The position numbers and the translations under genes were made by a program. The notes beneath the pieces were generated by a model. It was not told where the DNA came from. It made no database searches and was given only the letters and a program-made list of their open reading frames with translations. From Prillingera fragicola (Eukaryota > Basidiomycota > Tremellomycetes > Trichosporonales > Trichosporonaceae), in the NCBI GenBank assembly GCA_002335605.1, contig BEDY01000006.1, positions 868,001 through 932,000 on the forward strand: a stretch of DNA of 64,000 nucleotides. The letters are read 5' to 3'. Positions 10,501-17,333 of this stretch are shown piece by piece. The first letter of the stretch is position 1. Every line of letters starts with the position of its first letter.

Positions 10501-12132
10501 TCGAGAAGCAACGGGCGACTGGGCAGCGGTCGCCTTGACGATAGGCTCAACGGCTGCAGTCTTCTCCCCAGGCTCGGCCACGTCAGCAGACGCTGCCTTG
10601 CCGACCTCCTCTGGTGCCTTCGTCTCGGGCGCCGTAGTCTGTGCAGGCGTGGCCTCGGACGAAATGTCAAAAGCATCGTCAGCCTCAATGTCGAAGGCCA
10701 TGCCCTCGGCATCATCGGCAAACAGCGCAGCGGCCGACATGGACAGTGGCTTTGGCGGCTGAGGCGCAGTGATGCCTTCTGCCTGGGGTTCAGGTGATGA
10801 CACGTCCGCCATACCTTCTGCCATGTCGGACTGGGTCGGAATGTCGAATGCGATCGACTCTACATCTTCGCTGAAGAGAGCACGGGGTGCTTCGACAGTC
10901 TCGGCCCTCTGTGCTGGAGCCTCGACCTTTGTCTGTGCCAGCGCGACGACAGGGTCGCTTACCTGAACCTCGTCAGCCATGTCACCAACAACTGTGCTTA
11001 CGGGAGCTTCAGACCGGTGAGGAACCTCCTTCTCCTTCTCCTCCTGAGAGGCGGAAATGTCAAAGGCAGTCGAGTCGTCGTCAAAGAGGGCAGATGCCTT
11101 TGCGGGAGCCTCCTTTGCAGCCTTCTCGTGTTCGACACCAGCAGCCTCCACAGTCGTGTCAAGAGTAGCGGTGCTGTCAAACGCTTCGCTCCCCGCATCG
11201 TCACTGGAGAACGAGATGGGGGCGGCCTTCGGGATTACTGGGGCATGAGAAGTAGCCTTGACAGGCGCGGTTGCCTCAAAAATGTTGTCTTTCGGGTCGG
11301 TGCTTTCCTCGAATGCCATGCCCTCTGCGTCGTCACTGAACAGCGACGAGACATTCGCAGGGGCAGGAGCGGGGACGCCCATCATGGGCTCGTAGGCGGC
11401 AAAGGGAGCACTCGTGCTTGAAGTGCTATGCAGGCCAAAGTCGGGCTGCTCCTCATCGGCAGGCAGGAGCAGCGGCGCAGAGTCCTCAGCACTCGCCTTT
11501 GGCGGAGGGGCAGTCGACGGAGTACTGTGTAGCCCAAAGTCGGGTTGTTCCTCGTCTGCTGGCAGTAGGGTAGAAGAAGGGGGTACCGGCTCTGTGGTCT
11601 TGGACGACACCTTGTCAGTGCTACCGGTTGTCCGCGCGGCAGGAGAGTGTGCCGGAGGAGACGGCGCCGAAGCCACGAAGGCAGCATCGGCGGGGGCAGC
11701 CATCTTATCAAGGGTAGGCAAAGCTACAGCAGCAGGCTCGGCAGGGGCAGAGGCAACAGGTGCAGGTACAGCAGGTACAGCAGGAGCTGCAGGCGGGGTG
11801 TCAATGTCGACGGTCGGCGCGGCAGTCTCGCTAATATCTTGCAATGACGAAATTGGCGTGGCCGACTTTGGCTCCTCTGGCTCAGCAGAGCCTGCCGCAG
11901 CGAGTGCAGATGCAGGCATTGCAGTAGCCGGCGGAGTTGGGATCGACACGCTCGACTTGTTCTTCTTCTTCTTCTTTTTCGACTTGCTCGTCGGTGGAGG
12001 TGGTGCAGAAGCAGCAGCAGAAGCGACCGGCGGCGTAGATCCTGCAACGCTCCCAGTGGAGGTTGCCTGACCTGTAGCCGTAGCCGGGCCGCTTGTGCCA
12101 GCCGCCTGGGAAGCGGGTGGCGGTTCGCTCAT
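4582..12132 (-). CDS. SEC16: SEC16, scaffold of COPII exit sites on the endoplasmic reticulum
   Basis: Organises COPII coat assembly at ER exit sites by binding Sec23/24 and Sec13/31. The frame is open for about 2,500 residues. I place the start at the ATG at 12132 (MSEPPPASQ); an in-frame ATG at 12273 would add 47 residues of atypical sequence. One 42-nt intron (5165-5124) is likely, giving KAEQKGWLRGWFGG at the junction; it is in frame and stop-free, so retention would add 14 residues. Residues about 260-650 hold at least seven copies of an acidic motif like ALFADDAEGMAFDI. A Pro/Ser-rich stretch with many NPYA motifs follows (about 880-1600). The conserved central domain (about 1640-2090, ACE1-type helical repeats, e.g. 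GLWSHALVISSSVGPELWREM) comes next, then the short C-terminal region. It diverges from the cyclin-like gene. Confidence 0.93.
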   Translation of the reverse strand: MSEPPPASQAAGTSGPATATGQATSTGSVAGSTPPVASAAASAPPPPTSKSKKKKKKNKSSVSIPTPPATAMPASALAAAGSAEPEEPKSATPISSLQDISETAAPTVDIDTPPAAPAVPAVPAPVASAPAEPAAVALPTLDKMAAPADAAFVASAPSPPAHSPAARTTGSTDKVSSKTTEPVPPSSTLLPADEEQPDFGLHSTPSTAPPPKASAEDSAPLLLPADEEQPDFGLHSTSSTSAPFAAYEPMMGVPAPAPANVSSLFSDDAEGMAFEESTDPKDNIFEATAPVKATSHAPVIPKAAPISFSSDDAGSEAFDSTATLDTTVEAAGVEHEKAAKEAPAKASALFDDDSTAFDISASQEEKEKEVPHRSEAPVSTVVGDMADEVQVSDPVVALAQTKVEAPAQRAETVEAPRALFSEDVESIAFDIPTQSDMAEGMADVSSPEPQAEGITAPQPPKPLSMSAAALFADDAEGMAFDIEADDAFDISSEATPAQTTAPETKAPEEVGKAASADVAEPGEKTAAVEPIVKATAAQSPVASRTAQSLFADDSDAFDAFDIPVQDSPAKSKAETVRASGGTPPTAATKSAAALFSDDASDGFDIGQDPEPASISSTDPSTADRSASQKPHEADVSIQSMFSNNSDWLVDTSADDSFDLGRDDNVVDTPMATTTDSNADADMEVPQGWYDDNGEWNWYTEEEREAVRVSMFGEQPAKISTEQSGAASQQENAARRTTANETSTAAYAPAPSNPYAPPPANPYAPVSQPTSYFSYNQPQAPAPASNIYSPAQNVASPAPYAPSAPSSVASPYAPPLAAVGYSAQPYPPAATASPYNPYAPTQQALGYGTPSASVTPGTAPVPSKPSKPAPPQRVMSNAYDPPLLLKPKKSFVRSASAAPIEAFGLPANAPSMASLASPAIATPPAPPPGPPKRTRTQDRVPTMGSQDGTPPRSQSAAPSSADNYTPDPYAPAVPSMPDFVRSNTYDPSAVGYQQATTTPAAAGYERTVSPPAKPPARPSTAGATHPPPPTSFDPPLRQTASRPSSRHGQRPAFAPPPTQPPVPAIPAAFIPPPKGPGSRQTSPMPGYEQAPANAQPRSASRGAGRSRPGSPKFAERPPPVPPLPPASAVTSPPYRAASPSSLHGTSAYGDQSLHDPSPYGNQSLHDPSPYNAPPRAATPPRSASPHRVASPQYTAPPRISSPLKNEAMRPLAMPPSPEPQPASQHKPKESLSLHEEFDPEGGKWGDEEPLPSPEAPSHSRMEPPPFFPRPPSQPKSQPQSFGPPSQTYDPAPHKPALKSEQSSYQPHPAAPKEEPGHVRDSSQSSYGFGSTHAYDKPAVSGHQHTQSIGSVSSIHSSSPAQGPSKTEMNPYAPPQRKESASEYNPYAAPSSRKGSAPEPYNPYAAPSSPRKGSAAEPCNPYAAPSSPRKASQPPTDAYNPYAQTSPRQASQPPADAYNPYAANPARPPSQPAGDSHPRYSPVSVRKPSLPAQEYNPCAANKAGAASHARTPSHGQNGRDGADAPSAYAPSRKSTEDPYAPRKSEEYNPYASRKSVDVDPYARKSEEYNPYAAPPAPQRSYTAMEATPLDPYAPTSRSKTLDTVYSPATDPYGGPATSPKQGRSSAAPSYFQAMPVDPTYVPQQVLEQRPVSEDPLGRCSVAAHNVPIARFGFGGYLVTGFPGGADDDGTRGYGYASHRGQLTVRPIPEVADASALSSNATPFPGPLVFDVATPKGAAGEKKRREAVMTYLTSRAEEIENGLPYLKSSASRKRREEEAKLVVVRILRALIEGDGRLFGTSKAEEAIREALKAPDSNSQINQAINGLGASSSSGVRASAAQLKELSSILMGGGKADAAQYAANAGLWSHALVISSSVGPELWREMVTRFSTAELASNNQAAGLKAAYAVYSGITPATIEDLFKTANTEDSSSDQWRDVVAAVFLNGKATDLICLDDLGKRFQRSGFPGAAQVCFLLSPNSAFNDMSHAAGERPVMLVENVRDEDGGIFAEIAEYARSLVPTPKGVEAPHASLPQLLPYKLQRAWHAAELGEVDQAKRYCDAIEASVKPSKSQPRAVLPRHIAASMEDLLERLTGSPSVDPSGGLGIRKSKSGATIGSWIEGRLTKFIAGEDDAKAPVKPAAPAAKGSAQVPVGPFSHFSSISPGPSAAASRAASAVDVPITGSMSSHPESYMPPPSGGSSYSPWGTDEAEGGSPVAPPMTSVPTVSLNTEQEDLINPMAGIINPMGVNLPSAPATDYNPPSRSQQLEVEDDDEDLGFGNTSLSRGRTPKAPEDQGAGNNEDAYKPAPKAAAKAEPPKETKTEPSKGECCRRGKDYTDVPAEQKGWLRGWFGGKKEGEGSGPIRAKLGDESSMIYDNDLKRWVVKGAKGEKTIPTATPPPPSRARTASPATFNQPAPMQRASSAAPPNRPPASSSATPPPPVPPMPSGMPPSRTGSGSKPPGGTATPPTGPPTGLPKPGGQASLDDLLSRPSSGRPTSAAAKKKRAHNKYVDVFQGAGEQ
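7380..8000 (-). repeat. NPYA-type tandem motif repeats inside SEC16 coding sequence
   Basis: The reading frame repeats a short unit of the form YNPYAAPSSPRKGSA at roughly 18-20 residue spacing. It decays into NPYAQ, NPYASRKS and DPYARKS variants, with at least ten NPY/DPY copies across this stretch. The underlying DNA is also repetitive (GCGTAGGGGTTGTA-like blocks on the plus strand). The NPY motifs could be short linear binding sites, but that is inference. Confidence 0.8.
10150..11345 (-). repeat. Acidic LF-DD-AFDI motif repeats in the N-terminal part of SEC16
   Basis: Seven or more copies of the pattern (S/A)LF(S/A)(D/E)D...AFDI occur, including SLFSDDAEGMAFEE, ALFDDDSTAFDI, ALFSEDVESIAFDI, ALFADDAEGMAFDI, SLFADDSDAFDAFDI and ALFSDDASDGFDI. 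They are separated by 35-70 residues of low-complexity Ala/Pro/Glu sequence. The regularity and conservation of the motif against variable linkers suggest repeated docking sites for one partner. Confidence 0.8.
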
Positions 12133-12479
12133 GAGAAAGGGAGAGACGTTGCCCCGTGTCCGACGAGAAGAGAGTCGTCGTTTGTCTGGGGCGTGAGAGA
12201 GAGAGCGTGTAGAGAGTAGAGTAAAGACGTCGGTCTGGGTGGCAGGCGAGGAAGACCAACTGGACAGCGTCATGAACACGACGGAAGCAAATCACCGCTG
12301 GACGATCACCCATAATTGACACGTGGCACTATCCCCGGCTAAACCAATTACAAAATAAAATGCTAATGCGAAATTACAAGCATTAGAAATATATTTCCTA
12401 ATCCCGGCATTAAGAATTCAGGAATGCCACATGCGTGGGTGGCGACTAATCCCGCTATTACCGAAGTGGCAGCGCGATG

Positions 12480-13361
12480 TTTCTTGCGCACAAGCCATCA
12501 TCAGAGCCTTCCTCACCACCCTCCCCATCCCCCTCACCTCTTCCTCCTCCCCTCTCCCCCCCCCCCCGAGGTCAACAGAGTCGCGCATTTGTGGTCTCTG
12601 CCCTCACTTTTGCTCCCTGCATATTCCCCCTCTGTTCGCCGAGCCCCGACACCCGAGTCAACCACTCGGATCGACGCCCGACGCGCGGTTTGCGGCTTAC
12701 GCAGAAGCTCCCCCCCCCCCCGGTCGCGTGTTGTTTCTTCCAGAGCTTCCTGGGAGTCGACCGCATCACCACCCCTAAAAGGCTTTCGACCCAGTCGAGC
12801 CACCGCCCGCCTGACCAGATAGGCCCGGTGCTTCTGAGCGCCCACTGAGTAGTGCCACGGCGTCAGTTCTTATACTGGCCGGTCTCTCACTCGACGCCCA
12901 CCCACCACCTCCGCCTAGCGGCCGAGCCGTCCTTGCTGTTACTACTCAGGACGAGCCTTCCTTCGCCCCCCGCTAGAGTTGAGCATAGCGCTCCTCCTAC
13001 GACGCAAGGTTGACACACTTTGCCGCACGCCCCTCCCGCGCGCTTTCCCCCATCTCCCGTCCTATAATCTCTCTCGACTTTCCGACCTTACCCTTGAAGG
13101 TAACTCGAGCGCGACAGGCGCCTTGTTCAGAACTCTCTAATCAAGCCGTTTTATACCTCTTTTCTCCACGATCAAAGTCGTTGGCGTCCCACGTCTACTA
13201 GGCGCCTCGACTCTTTCCTTTTTGGTAGCGTAAGCAACTTGAGCCTGAACGTGCTCGACGCTTTACCTACTTTCGTTGCCCAGGCAGCGAACCCTCGTCT
13301 GAGAGCCAAGTCTTGACGTCGTACTCGCGTCGTCTGTCTTGCTCTTTGACTCTTGACATAT
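12480..13361 (+). promoter_or_regulatory. ATG-free, pyrimidine-rich leader region upstream of the cyclin-like gene
   Basis: From the ATG at 12477 to the start codon at 13362 there is no ATG on the plus strand in any frame. About ten would be expected in 882 bases of this composition. The stretch is rich in C and T and contains two long C runs, near 12558-12567 and 12711-12720. This pattern fits a long transcribed 5' leader selected against upstream start codons, possibly containing a leader intron such as GTAACTC...TTCAG at about 13100-13130. The 1.2-kb gap 12133-13361 also holds the SEC16 promoter; the AT-rich segment 12330-12425 is the natural boundary between the two. The transcript start is not visible. 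Confidence 0.5.
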
Positions 13362-16300
13362 ATGGCAGTCACAGTCATCCCGGCCCCTATGGGGCCACCC
13401 CGATTCACTTCGACTCGCGCTGGCACTGGCGCTCGGTTCCTCACTGCGCCTATGCCCATGCCGACGCCACACGCCCAACGCTTTGCGCACGCTCAGCAGC
13501 TCGTTCGCGAGATTGCTGCAGAGAACAGGCGCCAGCAGTTTGCGGCCGGCATGTGCCGCAACGACAGTCTCACCGACGAGCAGAAGCGCGTCAACTGTCA
13601 CGAGCAGCTCAACCACATAGACGACCTCTCCACCAAGTTTGAGGGTCTTACTGCTTCGCTTCGCCGCCAGGCTACTGGTACCACCCAGCGCGTGGCACTT
13701 CAGAAGCTTTGTGACACGTTCCAGCGTACCGTCCAGACGCTCCGTCATCAACCTGAGGCCGAGCTGATCGACATGTCCCGCCGTGTGCGCACAGGTGCGC
13801 GCAATCAGCGCCTCCAGCGCCTTCGTCAACCGGTTGTGACGCACGAGTCTGTCTCTTCTGCCTACACTACGGACGTGTCCGATGTGTCTGACTCTGATGA
13901 CGAGCTGATTGTCAACGCCACTCGTCCTTCTTCGCAGCAGCACTCACCCCAGTCCATGGCTTGTGACAGTGTTCTCCTGTCCAACATTCTGGGTGTCCCG
14001 GTGAGCGAGGCGTCGAGCGGTTCCACCAAGGTTTCTGCCACCTCTGTTCCCCCTGTTGACTCCTTCCTTGTCAACAATTGTGCTCCCTTTTCAAATGATG
14101 TTCCGTATATCAACATCGCAGCCGACTCGATGGCCGGCTCTTCCACTTTGGGCGCCACCGAGGACATGAAGTACGCCGACATGTTGTCTTCCATCTTGGG
14201 CGTCGCTGACACCAAAACTAGCAACCTCTGTGGCGTCTCTGCAAAGGCCACCCATGACTACCCTAACGCCTGGAACCATCACGAGGTCGCCCACGACCTC
14301 CCCTCATACGAGTACTCGCTTGTGTATCCCGAGGTCAATGACGCACAGATCGTTGCCCTTCGCGGCAAGACATCGGGTTACAGTGCCATCACTCAAACCA
14401 ACGTTGCTGCGTCTGAGGATTCGTTCTACAGCCCCATCAGTGCCATCACTGATGTCGACAACCTCGTTGGCGGAGACGCGCCCTTTACTCCAGTTTCTGT
14501 CAGCAGCTACGAGTCCGCGAGTACCATTCCCACTCCCCAGCTTCAAGTGCTGTTGGGCATGGCTCAGATTGTTACCCCGACTCCTGCTGTTGTAGAGCTG
14601 CCCACCGTCCCTGTTGACACTCCCGGCCGTGCTATTGCTCCTGCGCCTATCCCCGCTTACCGCTCGCCGGTCGCTCTTGGACAGAATCAGACGCGCGCAC
14701 TGGCGCACTGGCTCACCGTTCACGTGATTGGCCGACTCGCCCACGCCGAGGCCGCTCGCCCCAATGCTGCCGCTTCCGAGGAGCAGTGGAGCTTCAGTGG
14801 TGTCCTCGACCAGTCGATCAAGCGCAACTCGGACGCTGGTCTTTACAGGCCAGAGTTTGAGTTCCCCATGCAGGCTTCCACTCCACCGAGGGCTCACCGC
14901 GACCGTAGCAAGGTCCCCGCCGACCCCTACCATGTTCTTCGGTCGCACAACATGGCCATGGGCATCATCAAGCCCGACACTGGCCTTGTGAACTTTGTCA
15001 CCAATCTCGTTCTCCAGAAGATGCTCCCGGCCGAGGTGATCATTGCTGCTGCATGGTTCATCGACGCCCTACCCATCCACGAGATTGATGGCCTCAAGGG
15101 TCACGCTCTCCGCCAGAGCATGTCCTCGTACGGCTCTGCCGAGCAGTTCCCAGTTGAGCGCCGTCTCATCATGATGGGTCTGCTTGCTGCCGACGCTGGT
15201 ATCAGCGACGAGCCCTGGGTCGCCTCGAGCTGGGCGATAGCCACTGACATTCCCAAGGCTCAGGCGTGTGCCCTTGAGCGCCTGGCGCTCGGTGCGCTTG
15301 GCCACGCGGTGCTGATCTCTCCCCAGGCTTGGGTCGACCACTGCGCCAGTGTCTACGCCAACCTGGCCAAGAGCGGCTTTGAGCCCGAGGTCACTTGGGC
15401 CCTCCTCGACGTCGCCAACTCTGTTGTCCGCACTGCCCGTACCGTACACGACGAGGGTCAGGCTGGTCAAACCCAATTTGAGCAGCTCCACCACAAGCTC
15501 AGCGATTCTGCAGCTATCCAGATTGTTCAGTCTCTGCAGATTGGCATCGACACATCCGCTATGCCCGGTGCACCCGACCTCGCGAGCACTTCGTCCGAGT
15601 ATTACCACTCGAACCAGGAGAATGTCGACATAACCAACGTCGACATGGACATTGATGAGGACTTTGTCGAGTTTGACGGCGCCGCACCCTTCCCTGCTCC
15701 TGTGCGCGCTGCCCCGAGGTCTCTCGACTTTGTGGACTCGATGCTAGAGACGGACGAGGAGCACACCGAGTTTGACGGTGCTGCCCCCTTCCCCCGCCCT
15801 CTCCCCTTGTCGCAGCGCTACCGTGCTTCTCGCTTCGGTCACGGTCCGGTGCTTCCTGCCCCCGTCAACCCGCCTACCCCTTTCCAGGGTGACCACTACG
15901 ACGACAACGAGTCATTTGTCGAGTACGATGGTGCGGCTCCTTTCCCAGTCCCTGGCAAGGCCGAACCTGGTCATCCTACGTGGTGTGCGCAGCCTGAGGA
16001 CGCTTTCGAGCGCTTCTCGCATGACAACACTCGAGGTTTGTTTGCCTTTGAGGCAAACCACCTTCCCTCGCCTCGCTTCCGCACGCAGCAAGTGCTGCTG
16101 AAGCGCTGGCGCAACGGTGCTCCCGACATGGGCCCGGTTTCGAACATGCAGCCTTACAATGACAGCCTCCCTTCGCAGGCTGGCCGCTTCTCTGCTGCTC
16201 CGTTCTTTGCCCCTCCCAGTCACGGAGTCACCGACTACACCCATGCCCAACAGCAACTGTACGGCGCCCGCAACTGGGACTGGCCTGCGTGGCCTATCCC

Positions 16301-16646
16301 TGCCGCGGACCCTGCTTTCCATCCTGCCCCGTTCGCCTCGTGCCCGCCGACGACGAGCTCCGCTGGCTCTGCCCAGCAGCTTGCAACTCCCGGCGACAAC
16401 ATGGACCGCGTCCTCAAGTGGCAGGCCAACGTGTGGAACAGCAGCGAACCGCCCCGTTCGGCTGCGACTGTCCCGGATCTCGAATCCTGGTCTTGGTCCA
16501 ACTCGAACCAGTACCCGGTCTCTGAGAAGCAACTCCACGGACAGTGGGTGGACCCCGGCCTCGCGGCCGCGGTGGGCATCCACCCTGCCGGCCTCGCTGT
16601 CCCAATGGGCGCTTGGCCAGCCCGACACACCTGTGCGTCGCAGTGA
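13362..16646 (+). CDS. Large protein of unknown function with a cyclin-like fold and EFDGAAPFP repeats
   Basis: A single exon encodes about 1,094 residues from the ATG at 13362 (the frame extends only three codons upstream, to a TTG). I do not recognise a named family. Residues about 100-150 are Gln/Arg-rich and predicted helical. Two LLSNILGVP/MLSSILGVA motifs lie near residues 205 and 275. Residues about 445-690 look like a Pho80/PCL-type cyclin domain: LVNFVTNLVLQKMLPAEVII starts an alpha-helical run, followed by RRLIMMGLLAADAGISDEPW and ALERLALGALGHAVLISPQA, with the spacing of cyclin helices 1-5. The C-terminal third has three copies of (F/T)VE(F/Y)DGAAPFP near residues 770, 800 and 855, then a Trp/Pro-rich tail. 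Cyclin assignment is by pattern only; a regulator of a CDK is plausible. Confidence 0.6.
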   Translation: MAVTVIPAPMGPPRFTSTRAGTGARFLTAPMPMPTPHAQRFAHAQQLVREIAAENRRQQFAAGMCRNDSLTDEQKRVNCHEQLNHIDDLSTKFEGLTASLRRQATGTTQRVALQKLCDTFQRTVQTLRHQPEAELIDMSRRVRTGARNQRLQRLRQPVVTHESVSSAYTTDVSDVSDSDDELIVNATRPSSQQHSPQSMACDSVLLSNILGVPVSEASSGSTKVSATSVPPVDSFLVNNCAPFSNDVPYINIAADSMAGSSTLGATEDMKYADMLSSILGVADTKTSNLCGVSAKATHDYPNAWNHHEVAHDLPSYEYSLVYPEVNDAQIVALRGKTSGYSAITQTNVAASEDSFYSPISAITDVDNLVGGDAPFTPVSVSSYESASTIPTPQLQVLLGMAQIVTPTPAVVELPTVPVDTPGRAIAPAPIPAYRSPVALGQNQTRALAHWLTVHVIGRLAHAEAARPNAAASEEQWSFSGVLDQSIKRNSDAGLYRPEFEFPMQASTPPRAHRDRSKVPADPYHVLRSHNMAMGIIKPDTGLVNFVTNLVLQKMLPAEVIIAAAWFIDALPIHEIDGLKGHALRQSMSSYGSAEQFPVERRLIMMGLLAADAGISDEPWVASSWAIATDIPKAQACALERLALGALGHAVLISPQAWVDHCASVYANLAKSGFEPEVTWALLDVANSVVRTARTVHDEGQAGQTQFEQLHHKLSDSAAIQIVQSLQIGIDTSAMPGAPDLASTSSEYYHSNQENVDITNVDMDIDEDFVEFDGAAPFPAPVRAAPRSLDFVDSMLETDEEHTEFDGAAPFPRPLPLSQRYRASRFGHGPVLPAPVNPPTPFQGDHYDDNESFVEYDGAAPFPVPGKAEPGHPTWCAQPEDAFERFSHDNTRGLFAFEANHLPSPRFRTQQVLLKRWRNGAPDMGPVSNMQPYNDSLPSQAGRFSAAPFFAPPSHGVTDYTHAQQQLYGARNWDWPAWPIPAADPAFHPAPFASCPPTTSSAGSAQQLATPGDNMDRVLKWQANVWNSSEPPRSAATVPDLESWSWSNSNQYPVSEKQLHGQWVDPGLAAAVGIHPAGLAVPMGAWPARHTCASQ

Positions 16647-17333
16647 CCGCCGCAATAGTATGTGTTCTCCCCCTATTTGTTCCGACCCCCCTCCCCCAAT
16701 CCACCACTCGCTGTGCCTATAATTAACAGAAGCCAGACGTTGCATCCTCGGTGTCTCCGGCTTGTTCAAGACTTGCTTTTCCACATCCTTGGTCCTCAGC
16801 TGGTTACTGCGGCTCAAGAAGATCGTTTTCACGCGAAACTCCTGAAACACACAAAAAAAGGTTACAAAGAAAAACTCGTCCAGAAAACCCCACGTCGACG
16901 ATTCGCAGTGCGGTTGCGCATTCCCCGGGTTGCGCATATTCTGTCTGCACTCCCCTCCCCATGCTCACGACGCTGCATAGCCATATCGTTGTGCAATACC
17001 ACCCAGTGGATATCACCATGCGCAGTTGTCTCGGCCGGGCGGTGCTTCACGGGTTGCTCCCCTGTGGCCCCCTCGGTTTAGTAGATATAGATGATGCAAC
17101 TTGTGCATGTTCAGTTTGCTGCAGGCGTGTCGTATCTGTAGTTGGGGTGGAGAGTTGCACAGAAGAGACACGTCGAGATGAACGTTGCAAGAGGTTAATG
17201 ACTGAAATTTTGCTCCCGTCATTGGTCCGTGACGCGCGGTGGAGGTTCAAAGTCAGCCACGCAATGTTGACACTCTCCTCTCCAACCCAGCTTTTCCACT
17301 CACACCATTCTATCACTGGCAGGACTGCGCAGC
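16647..17333. other. Intergenic gap after the cyclin-like gene
   Basis: Contains the 3' end of the cyclin-like gene and the promoter of the MutY gene. I see no open frame with protein-like character and no RNA gene here. Confidence 0.5.

Noticed and set aside
12133..12279. 47-49 residue N-terminal extension of SEC16
   Set aside because: The in-frame ATG at 12273 is possible, but the sequence is unlike the family and the ATG at 12132 gives a typical start.
13353..13361. Three-codon upstream extension of the cyclin-like frame
   Set aside because: It begins with TTG; the first ATG is at 13362.
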